Both the position numbers and the translations under genes were made by a program. A stretch of 64,000 nt of DNA from an uncultured Caulobacterales bacterium (lineage in GTDB: Bacteria; Pseudomonadota; Alphaproteobacteria; Caulobacterales; Caulobacteraceae): NCBI GenBank assembly GCA_903862425.1, contig CAIOYC010000031.1, positions 1-64,000 on the forward strand, written 5' to 3'. Below the pieces are notes generated by a model, which had not been told where the DNA came from, made no database searches, and saw only the letters and a list, made by a program, of their open reading frames with translations. Shown piece after piece: positions 20,264-29,935 of the stretch; position 1 is the stretch's first letter, and each line of letters opens with the position of its first letter.

Positions 20264-23200
20264 CTATTCCGCGGCCAAGGCTTCCGCCTGCTTCAGATCG
20301 ACGGACACGAGTTGCGAGACGCCGCGCTCGGCCATGGTTACCCCATACAGCCGATCCATCCGACTCATGGTCACCGGGTTGTGGGTGATGGCGATGAAGC
20401 GGGTTGCGGTGAGATCCCGCATCTGGTGCAGCATCTTGCAGAACCGGTCCACATTGGCGTCGTCCAGCGGCGCGTCCACCTCGTCCAGAACACAGATGGG
20501 AGCGGGGTTGGCGAGGAAGACGGCGAAGATCAGCGCGGTGGCGGTGAGGGCCTGTTCGCCGCCGGACATCAGGCTCATCACCGCCATGCGCTTGCCAGGG
20601 GGGCAGGCGAAGATCTCCAGCCCGGCCTCCAGAGGATCGTCCGATTCGACCAGCCGCAGCTCCGCCTCGCCGCCCTCGAACAGGGTCTGGAACAGGGTCT
20701 TGAAGCTCGCATTGATCTTGTCGAAGGCGGCCATCAGCCGCTCGCGGCCCTCGGCGTTCAGCTCCTCGATGCCGCCGCGCAGGCGGGCGATGGCGTCGGT
20801 CAGGTCGGCGCGTTCGCCGCGCATGGTCTCCAGCCGCTGGGCATGCTCGCCCACCTCCTCCTCGGCGCGCAGGTTCACCGCGCCGAGCTGATCCCGCTCT
20901 CGTTCCAGGGCGGCGAGGTGGGTATCGACACCCTCCACGTTGGTCGGGATGGCGACGGCCGCTTCATCGAGGGCGCGGGCGAGGGCGGCGGGCTCCAGCC
21001 GCGTGGCCTGGCGCAGGGTTTCGAGGGCGCCCACCAGGCGTTCGCGCGCGGCCTCTACACGCACGGCCTCGCCGACGCGGCGTTCGCGGGCCTGACCTGC
21101 GGCCAGCTCGGCGGCGCGATTCGCCCGGTCGATGTCGCTGGACAGGCTCTCGGCGGCCTGGAGGGCGTCGGCGGCGGCCTTGCGCCGGATTTCGGCGACG
21201 GACACCTCGCCAAGCAGCTTTTGGCTCCGCCCGCCGAGCTCCTGGGGCGCAATCTGGGCGGCGGCGAGCTGCTGGTCCGTGCGCGCCGAATCGCGGTCGA
21301 GGGCCTCAAGGCGCGCATCGGCGGCGGCCCGACGCTTGGTCCAGTCGGCGACGTCGCGGGTCAGGCTGGACTGGCGGCGCAGGCGTCCCTCGCGCGCCCG
21401 GCTCTCGGTATCAAGAGCGGTGCGCGCGCGGGCCTCGATCTCGCGCGCCTCGCCGGCGCGGACGCGAGCGGCGGCGAGGCCGGTATCGCCCGGCGGGGCT
21501 GCATCTTCGCCCACGTCCCGGCGCGTGGCCTCAAGGAGGGCGGCGGCGGTGTCACGCTCGCCCTCGGCGGCGGCCAATCCGGCTTCAGCCTCCTCCACCT
21601 CCTGGGTGAAGCGGACGCAGGTCTCGGTGAGGGATTGCAGGCGCGCCTCGCGCCGCGCCTCCTCGCGCGCGTGGCGTTCGGCGGTATCACGGGCGTGGGC
21701 GAGCGCGCGTTCGGCCGCTTCGGGCGCTCGGCGGGCGATTCGCACGGCCTCTTCGGCGGTGCGGACGGCGGCCTGGGCGGCCCGATGGGTTTCGGTGAGG
21801 CGGGCGGTTTCCGGTTCGGCCGCAGCGATCTCGGCGGCGAGGGTCTCTCGCCGCGCCTTCTGCGCCATGCGTTTGGCGGCGGGGCGCGGGGCGGCGGCGC
21901 GCACCACCAGCCCATCCCAGCGCCACAGGTCGCCGGCCTTGGACACCAGACGTGCGCCGGTGGGCAGGGCGGCGATCGCGGCGGCGTCGGGCTCGGCCTC
22001 CACCAAAGCCACCATGGCCAGGCGCGCGGCGAGGGCAGGGGGGGCGCGGACGTGGTCGGCGAGCGGGATCGCGCCCTTGGGCCAGATTGGGGCGCGAGCC
22101 GCCGCGCCGCCCCAATAGGCTGGTGCCCGGGGATCGAGCGCAGCGTCCAGGTCCTCGCCCAGCGCCGCCGCCACCGCCGCCTCAAAGCCGGCATCGGGGC
22201 GGACGCTGTCGAGGGCGCGCGGAAAGGAGGCGACCTTGCCGCTGTCGAGCAGGGTGTCGAGCCCGGCGGCTTCGGACTTCAGCTTGCGCAGGGCGTCTTC
22301 ACTGGCGCGGGCGGCGTCACGCGCGTCGCTTTCGCCCCCTATGGCCTTGGCGCGTCCAGCCTCGGCCGCTTCGACGAGCGCGCGGACGCGGGCCAGCTCG
22401 GAGGTGGCGGCCTCAAGGGCGGCTCTTGCGGCGGCCGGCTCCGCGGCGGGTATGGCGGCCTGGGCGCAGTCGGCTTCGGCGGCGGCGAGGGCGCGGCGGG
22501 TGCGGTCGAGCCGCTGGCCGGCTTCCTCGGCGCGGCGAGCGGCGGCGCGCGCCTGGGTCTCCACCTCCTCCAGACGGGCGCGGCGGGCCTGTCGACGCGC
22601 GGCCTCCGCGGCGGCTTCGGAGGCGAGGCGTTCCACGTCCGCGTCGGCGGCGGCGCGCCGGCGGCCGGCCTCTTCCAGAGCGCGCTGCAGTTCCGGGCCG
22701 CGCTCAGGAGCGGCGGAGATGGCGCTTTCGACCTCGCGCAGCTCACGGCCGAGCCGGGCAAGCGCCTCGGCCGCGTCCTCACGGGCCTGCACCTCGCGGG
22801 CGCGGTCCTCGGCGATGCGGGCGAGTTCATTCCTGAGGCGCTCCACCTCCGCCGTGGCCTGGGCGGCCTCGCGCTCCAGCCGGTCGCGGTCGATGGCCAG
22901 GCGCTGCAGCACGGCGGCGGCGACCAGTTCCTCTTCCCGGAGCGGCTTGACCGCTTCGGCGGCGGCGGCGGCCTCTACCGTCAGGCGAGCGACCTCGCGG
23001 GCCGTCTCAGCCACCAGCGCCTCCGCCTCCGCCTCCGCCGCCAGGGCCGCTTCCGCCGCGCTTTCGGCATCGCGCAAGCGGGCGAGCAGGGCTGCGCCCT
23101 GCAGGGCGCGGATTTCGGCGGACAGGCGTTTGTACTTCTCCGCCTGCCGGGCTTCGCGGCGCAGGCGTCCGTGCGCGGCCTCGAGTTCGGCGGCCACGTC

Positions 23201-23785
23201 TTCCAGCCGTTCGAGATTGGCTTCTGCCGCCTTCAGGCGAAGGTCGGCCTCGTGGCGGCGGGTGTGCAGGCCGGAGACCCCGGCGGCCTCCTCCAGGATG
23301 CGGCGCCGATTGGAAGGCTTGGCCCCGATCAGCTCGGAGATCTGTCCCTGGCGTACCAGGGCAGGGGAGTTGGCGCCGGTGGAGGCGTCGGCGAACAGCA
23401 GCTGCACGTCCCGCGCCCGCACCTCCTGTCCGTTGATGCGGTAGGTGGAGCCCGCGCCGCGGTCGATGCGGCGGACCACCTCCAGGGTGGCGTGCTCGTT
23501 GAAGCGCGCGGGGGCGGTGCGGTCGGAATTGTCGATCTGCAGCAGCACCTCCGCCCGGCTGCGGCCGGGGCGCCCGTCGGCCCCGGCGAAGATCACATCG
23601 TCCATGCCCTCCGCCCGCATGGCCTTGGCGGAGTTGGCCCCCATGACCCAGCGCAGGGCTTCGAGCAGGTTGGACTTGCCGCAGCCGTTCGGTCCGACCA
23701 CGGCGGTCAGGCCGGGCTCGATCCGCAGTTCGGTGGGTTCGACGAAGGACTTGAAGCCGGTCAGGCGAAGGCGCTGAAATTGCAC
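20264..23785 (-). CDS. smc: Chromosome partition protein SMC
   Basis: Structural maintenance of chromosomes ATPase that, with ScpA and ScpB, compacts and segregates the chromosome. Its 1173 residues are a full-length SMC. The Walker A motif GPNGCGKSN is at 31-39 in the N-terminal head. Two long Ala/Glu/Arg-rich coiled coils flank a hinge near residues 515-640, and the C-terminal head has the signature [11 protein letters not shown] and Walker [14 protein letters not shown]. The gene is followed, 20 bp after its stop on the upstream side, by a DsbA-like gene on the same strand, so it may be cotranscribed from there. A long frame antisense to it is a composition artefact. Confidence 0.97.
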   Translation of the reverse strand: MQFQRLRLTGFKSFVEPTELRIEPGLTAVVGPNGCGKSNLLEALRWVMGANSAKAMRAEGMDDVIFAGADGRPGRSRAEVLLQIDNSDRTAPARFNEHATLEVVRRIDRGAGSTYRINGQEVRARDVQLLFADASTGANSPALVRQGQISELIGAKPSNRRRILEEAAGVSGLHTRRHEADLRLKAAEANLERLEDVAAELEAAHGRLRREARQAEKYKRLSAEIRALQGAALLARLRDAESAAEAALAAEAEAEALVAETAREVARLTVEAAAAAEAVKPLREEELVAAAVLQRLAIDRDRLEREAAQATAEVERLRNELARIAEDRAREVQAREDAAEALARLGRELREVESAISAAPERGPELQRALEEAGRRRAAADADVERLASEAAAEAARRQARRARLEEVETQARAAARRAEEAGQRLDRTRRALAAAEADCAQAAIPAAEPAAARAALEAATSELARVRALVEAAEAGRAKAIGGESDARDAARASEDALRKLKSEAAGLDTLLDSGKVASFPRALDSVRPDAGFEAAVAAALGEDLDAALDPRAPAYWGGAAARAPIWPKGAIPLADHVRAPPALAARLAMVALVEAEPDAAAIAALPTGARLVSKAGDLWRWDGLVVRAAAPRPAAKRMAQKARRETLAAEIAAAEPETARLTETHRAAQAAVRTAEEAVRIARRAPEAAERALAHARDTAERHAREEARREARLQSLTETCVRFTQEVEEAEAGLAAAEGERDTAAALLEATRRDVGEDAAPPGDTGLAAARVRAGEAREIEARARTALDTESRAREGRLRRQSSLTRDVADWTKRRAAADARLEALDRDSARTDQQLAAAQIAPQELGGRSQKLLGEVSVAEIRRKAAADALQAAESLSSDIDRANRAAELAAGQARERRVGEAVRVEAARERLVGALETLRQATRLEPAALARALDEAAVAIPTNVEGVDTHLAALERERDQLGAVNLRAEEEVGEHAQRLETMRGERADLTDAIARLRGGIEELNAEGRERLMAAFDKINASFKTLFQTLFEGGEAELRLVESDDPLEAGLEIFACPPGKRMAVMSLMSGGEQALTATALIFAVFLANPAPICVLDEVDAPLDDANVDRFCKMLHQMRDLTATRFIAITHNPVTMSRMDRLYGVTMAERGVSQLVSVDLKQAEALAAE

Positions 23786-23806
23786 GGACTTCGCCCCTGG
23801 TCGTGC

Positions 23807-24454
23807 TTATTTCTTGAGGAGCGGGTCGATGGCTTCCGACATTTTCTCCATCGGCATCTCGCCGGCATCGTACTTCTTGCCGTTGATGATGAAGGTCGGG
23901 GTCGACTCGATCTGGAACTGCTGCACCGCCTTCTGCTGGCGATTCTCCACCGCCTTCAGGGCGTTGGTGTCGGAGAGGCAGGTGGTGAACTGCTGCTCGC
24001 TCATGCCCTGGGCCTTGGCCACGTTGAGCAGGGCGCCGCGGGTATCGCCGGCGAAGATCTGCGGCTGGCTGCGCATCACGCCCTGCACCGTGGCCATGTA
24101 CTTGTCGGGCGAGACGCAGCGGGCCAGTAAGGCGCCGGCGGCGTCCTCCTGCGGGTGGATCAGGTATTCGCGGAAGGTGTAGCGCACCTTGCCCGTATCC
24201 ACATACTTGGCCTTGAAGGCCGGATAGACCTCTTCCTCCCAGCGCGCGCAGTGGGGGCAGGTGAGCGAGCCGTACTCGATCACCGTCACGGGCGCCTTGG
24301 CGTCGCCGATGGTGTAGCCGTCGTCGCTGAGCCCGGCCGTCGCCGTCCCGCCGGCGCCCGCCTTGTTGCAGGCGCCGATCGCCAGCACCGCGCCGAACGC
24401 CAGGGCCAGCGAGACATAGCGGAGGGGGGTGGCCAAAGGCGTCTTGGTGGTCAT
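23807..24454 (-). CDS. DsbA-family thiol oxidoreductase, probable lipoprotein
   Basis: A 215-residue thioredoxin-fold protein with the DsbA insertion. The active site CPHC is at 66-69 in SLTCPHCARWEEEV, and the cis-proline loop is STPTFIINGKKY. The N-terminus (about residues 12-29) ends in AIGAC, a plausible lipobox with C29, so it is probably anchored in an envelope membrane facing the periplasm. It probably oxidises or isomerises disulfides in exported proteins. It lies 20 bp upstream of smc and 74 bp downstream of a close paralogue (24529-25200). Confidence 0.9.
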   Translation of the reverse strand: MTTKTPLATPLRYVSLALAFGAVLAIGACNKAGAGGTATAGLSDDGYTIGDAKAPVTVIEYGSLTCPHCARWEEEVYPAFKAKYVDTGKVRYTFREYLIHPQEDAAGALLARCVSPDKYMATVQGVMRSQPQIFAGDTRGALLNVAKAQGMSEQQFTTCLSDTNALKAVENRQQKAVQQFQIESTPTFIINGKKYDAGEMPMEKMSEAIDPLLKK

Positions 24455-24528
24455 GCGAGGTCCATCGGGTACAGGGTTGAAGTCTAAGGCCGAGTCCCGC
24501 CCGTTCTCAAAGCGGGAGGCGGCAGATA

Positions 24529-25200
24529 TCAGTGGACAGGCTGGCGTTTGGTCAACCTGCGCGGTGCAGCGGCATTGGCGCCCAAAAGCGGCTGGATCAC
24601 GGCCTCGACGTCGCTCAGCGCCATTTCGCGGCCGGCGGGAACGCTCACCTGCTTGCCGTTGACGATGACCGTGGGCGTGGAATCGATCTTGTCCACCTGC
24701 ATGGTGTGTTCGGCGCGGGCGTTGAAGGCGGCGAGGGCGCTGACATCTGAGATGCAGGCCTTCATCTGGGCCTCGTCCATGCCGCCCGCTCGCGCGCCCG
24801 CCATGAGGTAGTCGTGCAGGTTGTTGCCCTTGAACAGCAGGTCCTGGCTGCGGAACAGGGTATCGGTAACGGTGAGATAGCGCTCAGGTCCGGCGCAGCG
24901 GGCGATGAGGAAGCCGGCGGCGTCCACCTGCGGATTGATCGGCACTTCGCGGAATACATAGCGCGCCTTACCGGTGTCGATGTAACGGGCCCGCAGAGTC
25001 GGGAAGATGTTGGCGTTGAAGCGGGCGCAGTGCGGGCAGGTGACCGAGGCGAACTCGACGATAGTGACCGGCGCGTTGGGTCGGCCGATGCTGACCTCGC
25101 GCTCGCCGATCCGATCTTCAGCGTGCGCCGCCATCGGCGCGGCCAGCAGCAGCGCCCCGGCAGCGGCAAGAAGCAGGGCGTTTAGACGGCGGCGGAGCAT
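24529..25200 (-). CDS. DsbA-family thiol oxidoreductase, periplasmic
   Basis: A 223-residue paralogue of the adjacent DsbA-like protein. The signal peptide is residues 1-28 (LNALLLAAAGALLLAAPMAAHA), with no lipobox cysteine, so the mature form should be free in the periplasm. The active site is CPHC at 55-58 in SVTCPHCARFNANIF, and the cis-Pro loop is STPTVIVNGKQV. The ATG at 25200 gives a clean signal peptide; the open frame to 25269 is probably not translated. The tandem pair suggests division of labour between a soluble and a membrane-anchored form (inference). Confidence 0.9.
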   Translation of the reverse strand: MLRRRLNALLLAAAGALLLAAPMAAHAEDRIGEREVSIGRPNAPVTIVEFASVTCPHCARFNANIFPTLRARYIDTGKARYVFREVPINPQVDAAGFLIARCAGPERYLTVTDTLFRSQDLLFKGNNLHDYLMAGARAGGMDEAQMKACISDVSALAAFNARAEHTMQVDKIDSTPTVIVNGKQVSVPAGREMALSDVEAVIQPLLGANAAAPRRLTKRQPVH

Positions 25201-25265
25201 GGGTGACCTCGAAGCGGTCGCGGGGCGACCTGTAACGTACTGGCGACACCGCGCGGACCGGTTTG

Positions 25266-25811
25266 TCAATCTTTCGCCTCCCTGAGCATGGCGCGGCCGA
25301 GCTTCATCAGGGCCGATTTCAGCGGCCCGTCAGGGGCGGCGGCGAGGCTGGCGGCCAGTTCCGCCTCTTTCGCGGCATCGAGGGGCGGCCTGGCGCGGCT
25401 GGGCTTGGCCACGCGGCTGGCGCGCCGGATGAGGCCCTGGACCACGCGCAGCCGCGCGACCGCTCCCGTGCCGAGATTGAGGTTCACCCGGTCGATGATG
25501 TCCTCCGCCTGGTGCTGGACGATGGCGGCGGCGAAGCCGTCCACCTTCAGCTCCAGCGTGGCGCCGCTTCCGGCCCTGGTCCCGCGCGGCTGGATCAGCT
25601 TCGTCGGTTCGGACACGCGCCACAGGGTCTCGCCCACGATCTCGCGCCAGCGGGACTGGAGCGGGCCGATACTCGGGCCGAACTGGTTGTCGAGGCTGCG
25701 CACCAGGCGCGAGACCGCGCGTCCCGCAACGGGGGGCGGGCGACGCACTGGGCGGGTCCGACGCCGCTTCAGGATCTCGGCGGCCTCTTCGGGGGAAGGC
25801 AGATCACGCAT
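25266..25811 (-). CDS. DUF721 protein (DciA-like)
   Basis: A 181-residue DUF721 protein. The family includes DciA, which helps load the replicative helicase in bacteria lacking DnaC. The core GPSIGPLQSRWREIVGETLWRVSEPTKL (about 45-72) and the KVDGFAAAIVQHQAEDIIDRVN segment match DUF721. The basic N-terminus (KRRRTRPVRRPP) could bind DNA. It is divergent from mutY with only about 33 bp between the starts, a common arrangement in Caulobacterales. That this member is DciA is inference from the family. Confidence 0.82.
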   Translation of the reverse strand: MRDLPSPEEAAEILKRRRTRPVRRPPPVAGRAVSRLVRSLDNQFGPSIGPLQSRWREIVGETLWRVSEPTKLIQPRGTRAGSGATLELKVDGFAAAIVQHQAEDIIDRVNLNLGTGAVARLRVVQGLIRRASRVAKPSRARPPLDAAKEAELAASLAAAPDGPLKSALMKLGRAMLREAKD

Positions 25812-25844
25812 GAAGCCTGTATAGCCTTTCGGATGGATGACGTC

Positions 25845-26864
25845 ATGACCGACACGAGGGCCGTGCGCCGCCGATTGCTGGACTGGTACGACCGCCACGC
25901 TCGCGTACTGCCCTGGCGCGTGGGGCCGGCCGAGCATGCGGCGGGCGTGCGGCAGGACCCCTACAAGGTCTGGCTCAGCGAGGTGATGCTGCAGCAGACC
26001 ACCACCGCCCATGCCGCCCCCTATTTTGCTGCCTTCACCCGGCGCTGGCCCATGGTCGGTGCGCTGGCGAAGGAGGAGGACGGGGTGGTGATGGCCGCCT
26101 GGGCCGGGCTCGGCTACTACGCCCGCGCCCGCAACCTGCTCGCCTGCGCGCGCGCGGTAGCCGATGAGCATGGCGGAGTTTTTCCCAATACCGAGAACGG
26201 CTTGCGCGCCTTGCCTGGTGTGGGCGGCTATACCGCCGCCGCCGTTGCCGCCATCGCGTTCGATCGGCCGGCCAATGTGGTGGACGGTAATGTGGAGCGG
26301 GTGATGAGCCGCCTCTATGCTGTCGAAGCGCTGCTTCCGGGCGCCAAGCCGCAGCTGGCGCGGCTGGCCGGTGGGCTGGTGACGGAAGACCGGCCTGGCA
26401 ACTGGGCGCAGGCGCTGATGGACCTCGGCGCCACGGTCTGTACGCCCAGATCGCCTAGGTGCCTGGTCTGCCCCCTGATCGATGACTGCGCGGCCTATGC
26501 CTCAGGGGCGCCGCAAACCTATCCACGCAAGGCCGCCAAGGCCGAACGTCCGCACCGACAGGGTCAGGTATTCGTCCAGCGACGCGGCGGCGAGGTCGGC
26601 CTCGTCCGGCGTCCGCCCAAGGGTCTGCTCGGCGGCATGCTCGCCCTGCCGACCACCGACTGGACCCCCGCACCGCGCCCCGTTCCGCCGGGCTGGCGCG
26701 AGGTGGGCGCGGTGGAGCATGTATTCACGCATTTTTCCCTGACCCTTCATGTGCTGGTGAAGGCCGACCCAACCGACGCGGACCTGATCTGGACCCCGGT
26801 GGAAGACGCCCGGACAGCCCTGCCGACCGTGTTCAGGAAGGCATTGGACCGGGCGCTAGGCTAG
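25845..26864 (+). CDS. mutY: A/G-specific adenine glycosylase MutY
   Basis: Removes adenine paired with 8-oxoguanine. It is 339 residues. The N-terminal HhH-GPD domain has PWR..PYKVWLSEVMLQQTT, the helix-hairpin-helix LPGVGGYTAAAVAAIAF with the catalytic Asp in NVVDGNVERVM, and four cluster cysteines in the C-x6-C-x2-C-x5-C spacing (CTPRSPRCLVCPLIDDC) for the 4Fe-4S cluster. A NUDIX-like C-terminal domain (VGLVRRPPKGLLGGMLALP) recognises 8-oxoG. I preferred ATG 25845 (MTDTRAVRRRLLDWYDRH); ATG 25833 is also in frame. The 3' end overlaps the next, opposite-strand gene by 9 bp. Confidence 0.96.
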   Translation: MTDTRAVRRRLLDWYDRHARVLPWRVGPAEHAAGVRQDPYKVWLSEVMLQQTTTAHAAPYFAAFTRRWPMVGALAKEEDGVVMAAWAGLGYYARARNLLACARAVADEHGGVFPNTENGLRALPGVGGYTAAAVAAIAFDRPANVVDGNVERVMSRLYAVEALLPGAKPQLARLAGGLVTEDRPGNWAQALMDLGATVCTPRSPRCLVCPLIDDCAAYASGAPQTYPRKAAKAERPHRQGQVFVQRRGGEVGLVRRPPKGLLGGMLALPTTDWTPAPRPVPPGWREVGAVEHVFTHFSLTLHVLVKADPTDADLIWTPVEDARTALPTVFRKALDRALG

Positions 26865-27317
26865 ATCTTCCGGCCAGGGCTTGGTGGCGATCAGCACCGG
26901 CGCCTCGGGCGCACTGGGCCGATAGCGGAAGCCGCGATGAGCGAGGAGATTGCGCAGACGCTGGTGCTCGGCCGCGCCGTGCAGTTCGTGCGCCAGGATG
27001 CCCAGCTTGCCGCCCGGACTTAACATGGCCGCGACCGCCTCCACCGTCGTTGCGATGCCCGCCGCGTCGTGTCCCGTGACGATCAGCAGTTCACAGTGTT
27101 CGTCGGCGCAGCCGCAGGTGCAGCGCCGCGCCGCCTCCACCCGCTGAAAGCCACGACGGGCGAGGCCGCACATGACGTCGAGCGAACCATGGCCTGCGAC
27201 GCCCACGGGCCGATCCGCCCGCGCCTCGGCAAGTTGCAGGAGCCGGTCGAGCCGTCGCTCCAGCGGGTCTGCGCAGAGGTCATCGGAAGGGGTGGCGAGA
27301 CGAAGAACGGCGGCCAT
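26856..27317 (-). CDS. Hypothetical protein, possibly methyltransferase-like
   Basis: A 153-residue protein convergent with mutY. GVAGHGSLDVMCGLARRGF followed by LLIVTGHDAAGIATTVEAVAAMLSPGGKLGILAHEL has the rhythm of a class I methyltransferase (glycine loop, then an LxPGG segment), and the end LAHRGFRYRPSA is also similar. Several cysteines occur in RRCTCGCADEHC. The usual SAM-binding acidic residue is not obvious, so it may be degenerate. Function unknown. Confidence 0.6.
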   Translation of the reverse strand: MAAVLRLATPSDDLCADPLERRLDRLLQLAEARADRPVGVAGHGSLDVMCGLARRGFQRVEAARRCTCGCADEHCELLIVTGHDAAGIATTVEAVAAMLSPGGKLGILAHELHGAAEHQRLRNLLAHRGFRYRPSAPEAPVLIATKPWPEDLA

Positions 27318-27501
27318 GATCGGACCCGATAAGGTTTCACTGTCCGAATTCTGCAGCCGACGCGCGTCAGGCTTCCATATGGACCCGCACCCAAACCCGT
27401 AAGCTTATGGTCCAGACCGGCCTTGCCGCGGCCACGACACGGTGAAACCATGGACGCCGCCAGATCGTAGTATCAACATGATCGCCGCCTATCGGACAGC
27501 C

Positions 27502-28110
27502 ATGACCCGTCGTTTTACCCTGATCCTCGCCGCCCTGTCGGCCCTGTTCCTCGCGCCGCTGGCCGCGAGCGCTGCGCCGCCGCAGATCATGCCGCCTCAA
27601 GCTGCCGTGTTTTCGGGCGGATGCTTCTGGTGCATGGAGCACGACATGAAGGGCATCCGCGGCGTCATCAAGGTGGAGAGCGGCTATACGGGCGGCCACG
27701 TGGACCATCCCACCTATGAGGATGTGACCTCAGAACGTTCCGGTCACCGCGAATCCGTGAAGGTGACCTTCGATCCTAGCAAGGTCGACTACGGGTTCAT
27801 CCTGTCGCGCTACTGGAAACTGATCGATCCCACGGACAATGGCGGTCAGTTCTGCGACCGGGGCGAGTCCTATACCCCGGCCATCTTCGTCGCCAACGAA
27901 GAGCAGCGGAAGGAAGCCGAAGCCTCCAAGATCGAAGCCCAGAAGCAGCTCAAGCACGGCAAGATCATCGTACCCATCCTGCCGCTGAAGGTGTTCTGGC
28001 CGGCAGAGGAATACCACCGAGACTTCGCCGAGCGGAACAAGGGCCACTACGACGCCTATCGCAGCGGCTGTGGGCGCGACGAACGGCTGAAGCAGGTCTG
28101 GGGCGGCTAG
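27502..28110 (+). CDS. msrA: Exported peptide methionine sulfoxide reductase A
   Basis: Reduces methionine-S-sulfoxide in proteins or free in solution. The catalytic motif GCFWCME lies shortly after the signal peptide, followed by the usual GVIKVESGYTGG and YWKLIDPTDNGGQFCDRGESYTPAIF. The N-terminus MTRRFTLILAALSALFLAPLAASA is a signal peptide, so the enzyme is exported, unlike the common cytoplasmic MsrA. An in-frame ATG at 27478 is an alternative. It is convergent with ccrM (16 bp between the stops). Confidence 0.92.
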   Translation: MTRRFTLILAALSALFLAPLAASAAPPQIMPPQAAVFSGGCFWCMEHDMKGIRGVIKVESGYTGGHVDHPTYEDVTSERSGHRESVKVTFDPSKVDYGFILSRYWKLIDPTDNGGQFCDRGESYTPAIFVANEEQRKEAEASKIEAQKQLKHGKIIVPILPLKVFWPAEEYHRDFAERNKGHYDAYRSGCGRDERLKQVWGG

Positions 28111-28126
28111 GCCTCAGGCCGCCCGG

Positions 28127-29260
<1,134 letters not shown>

Positions 29261-29333
29261 TTAACCATGATGCTGTCGCACACGGCTTGAAAGCCGCGTT
29301 TTGCCACCCAGCTTAGTCATAGGGGAGGCGGAA

Positions 29334-29765
29334 ATGATCGTGTTCTGGTTGATGATGCTCTGTGGGCTGGCGGCGAAGTTCACGCCCGAAACGCCCCTCG
29401 GACGACAATCGCACAGATGGCTGGTGGAGGCGCCGGCGCGCTGGTTGAGCACGGTGTCGCTGCCTAAGCTGGTATTCATCGGCGTGTTGCTGGCCGCGGC
29501 CTGTGTTCTGGGAATGGCCTTCGCCGGCGAGATCGTACTGGTGGCGGCCATCGACGTCGCCACTTATGCGGAGATCGTCGCCGCCCTATGGATTGCGGCG
29601 AGCCGGATTCGGGTGGCGACGACCGCGCGGCTGGTCGTGTCGGCCGTCCTAGCGCCAGTGCGTCTGTGGCGATCGGGAATGCCGCGTGCGCATCGCCTCT
29701 CGAGGCGTCGTCGTCCGCCATCGCCGGACGACGAGCCGGTCTGGCCGACCTTGGCGATGGCTTGA
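29334..29765 (+). CDS. Small membrane protein of unknown function
   Basis: A 143-residue protein with an excellent GGGGAGG ribosome binding site. Two or three hydrophobic segments are visible (MIVFWLMMLCGLAAKF; LVFIGVLLAAACVLGMAF; IVLVAAIDVATYAEIVAALWIA), followed by a basic, Arg-rich tail. It is divergent from ccrM with a short shared region containing the CtrA-like site, so it could be co-regulated (inference). Family not recognised. Confidence 0.7.
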   Translation: MIVFWLMMLCGLAAKFTPETPLGRQSHRWLVEAPARWLSTVSLPKLVFIGVLLAAACVLGMAFAGEIVLVAAIDVATYAEIVAALWIAASRIRVATTARLVVSAVLAPVRLWRSGMPRAHRLSRRRRPPSPDDEPVWPTLAMA

Positions 29766-29781
29766 ACCGGTGTCCGATTTC

Positions 29782-29891
29782 GCCGGACTCTTTAGTCAGG
29801 ACGGATTGCCGGAGTCCGGCCAATAAGTCTCTGAACTATAGAGATAAATGAACGCGAGCCGGACTATCCGGACTCTTTTTGAAGAGTCCGG
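29782..29891. repeat. Palindromic CCGGACTC repeat cluster with four GANTC sites
   Basis: In 110 bp the octamer CCGGACTC or its complement GAGTCCGG occurs four times and a partial CCGGACT once. GCCGGACTC (29782) is paired with GAGTCCGGC (29812), and CCGGACTCTT (29868) with AAGAGTCCGG (29882), the latter a 10-bp stem with a TTTG loop. Each copy carries GANTC (29786, 29812, 29871, 29884), the CcrM target. The cluster lies between two convergent genes, so the second hairpin may terminate transcription, but the repeated motif is unusual for a terminator. Confidence 0.6.
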
Positions 29892-29935
29892 AGTAAGTTT
29901 TATATAGTTACGCTTGTATCCACAACGGGCGCTCG

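Noticed and set aside
20312-24130. A 1272-codon open frame on the plus strand, antisense to smc
   Set aside because: Its protein is Gly/Ala/Gln/His-rich with no domain, and smc on the other strand has complete, correctly placed motifs. High GC and codon bias leave the antisense frame open.
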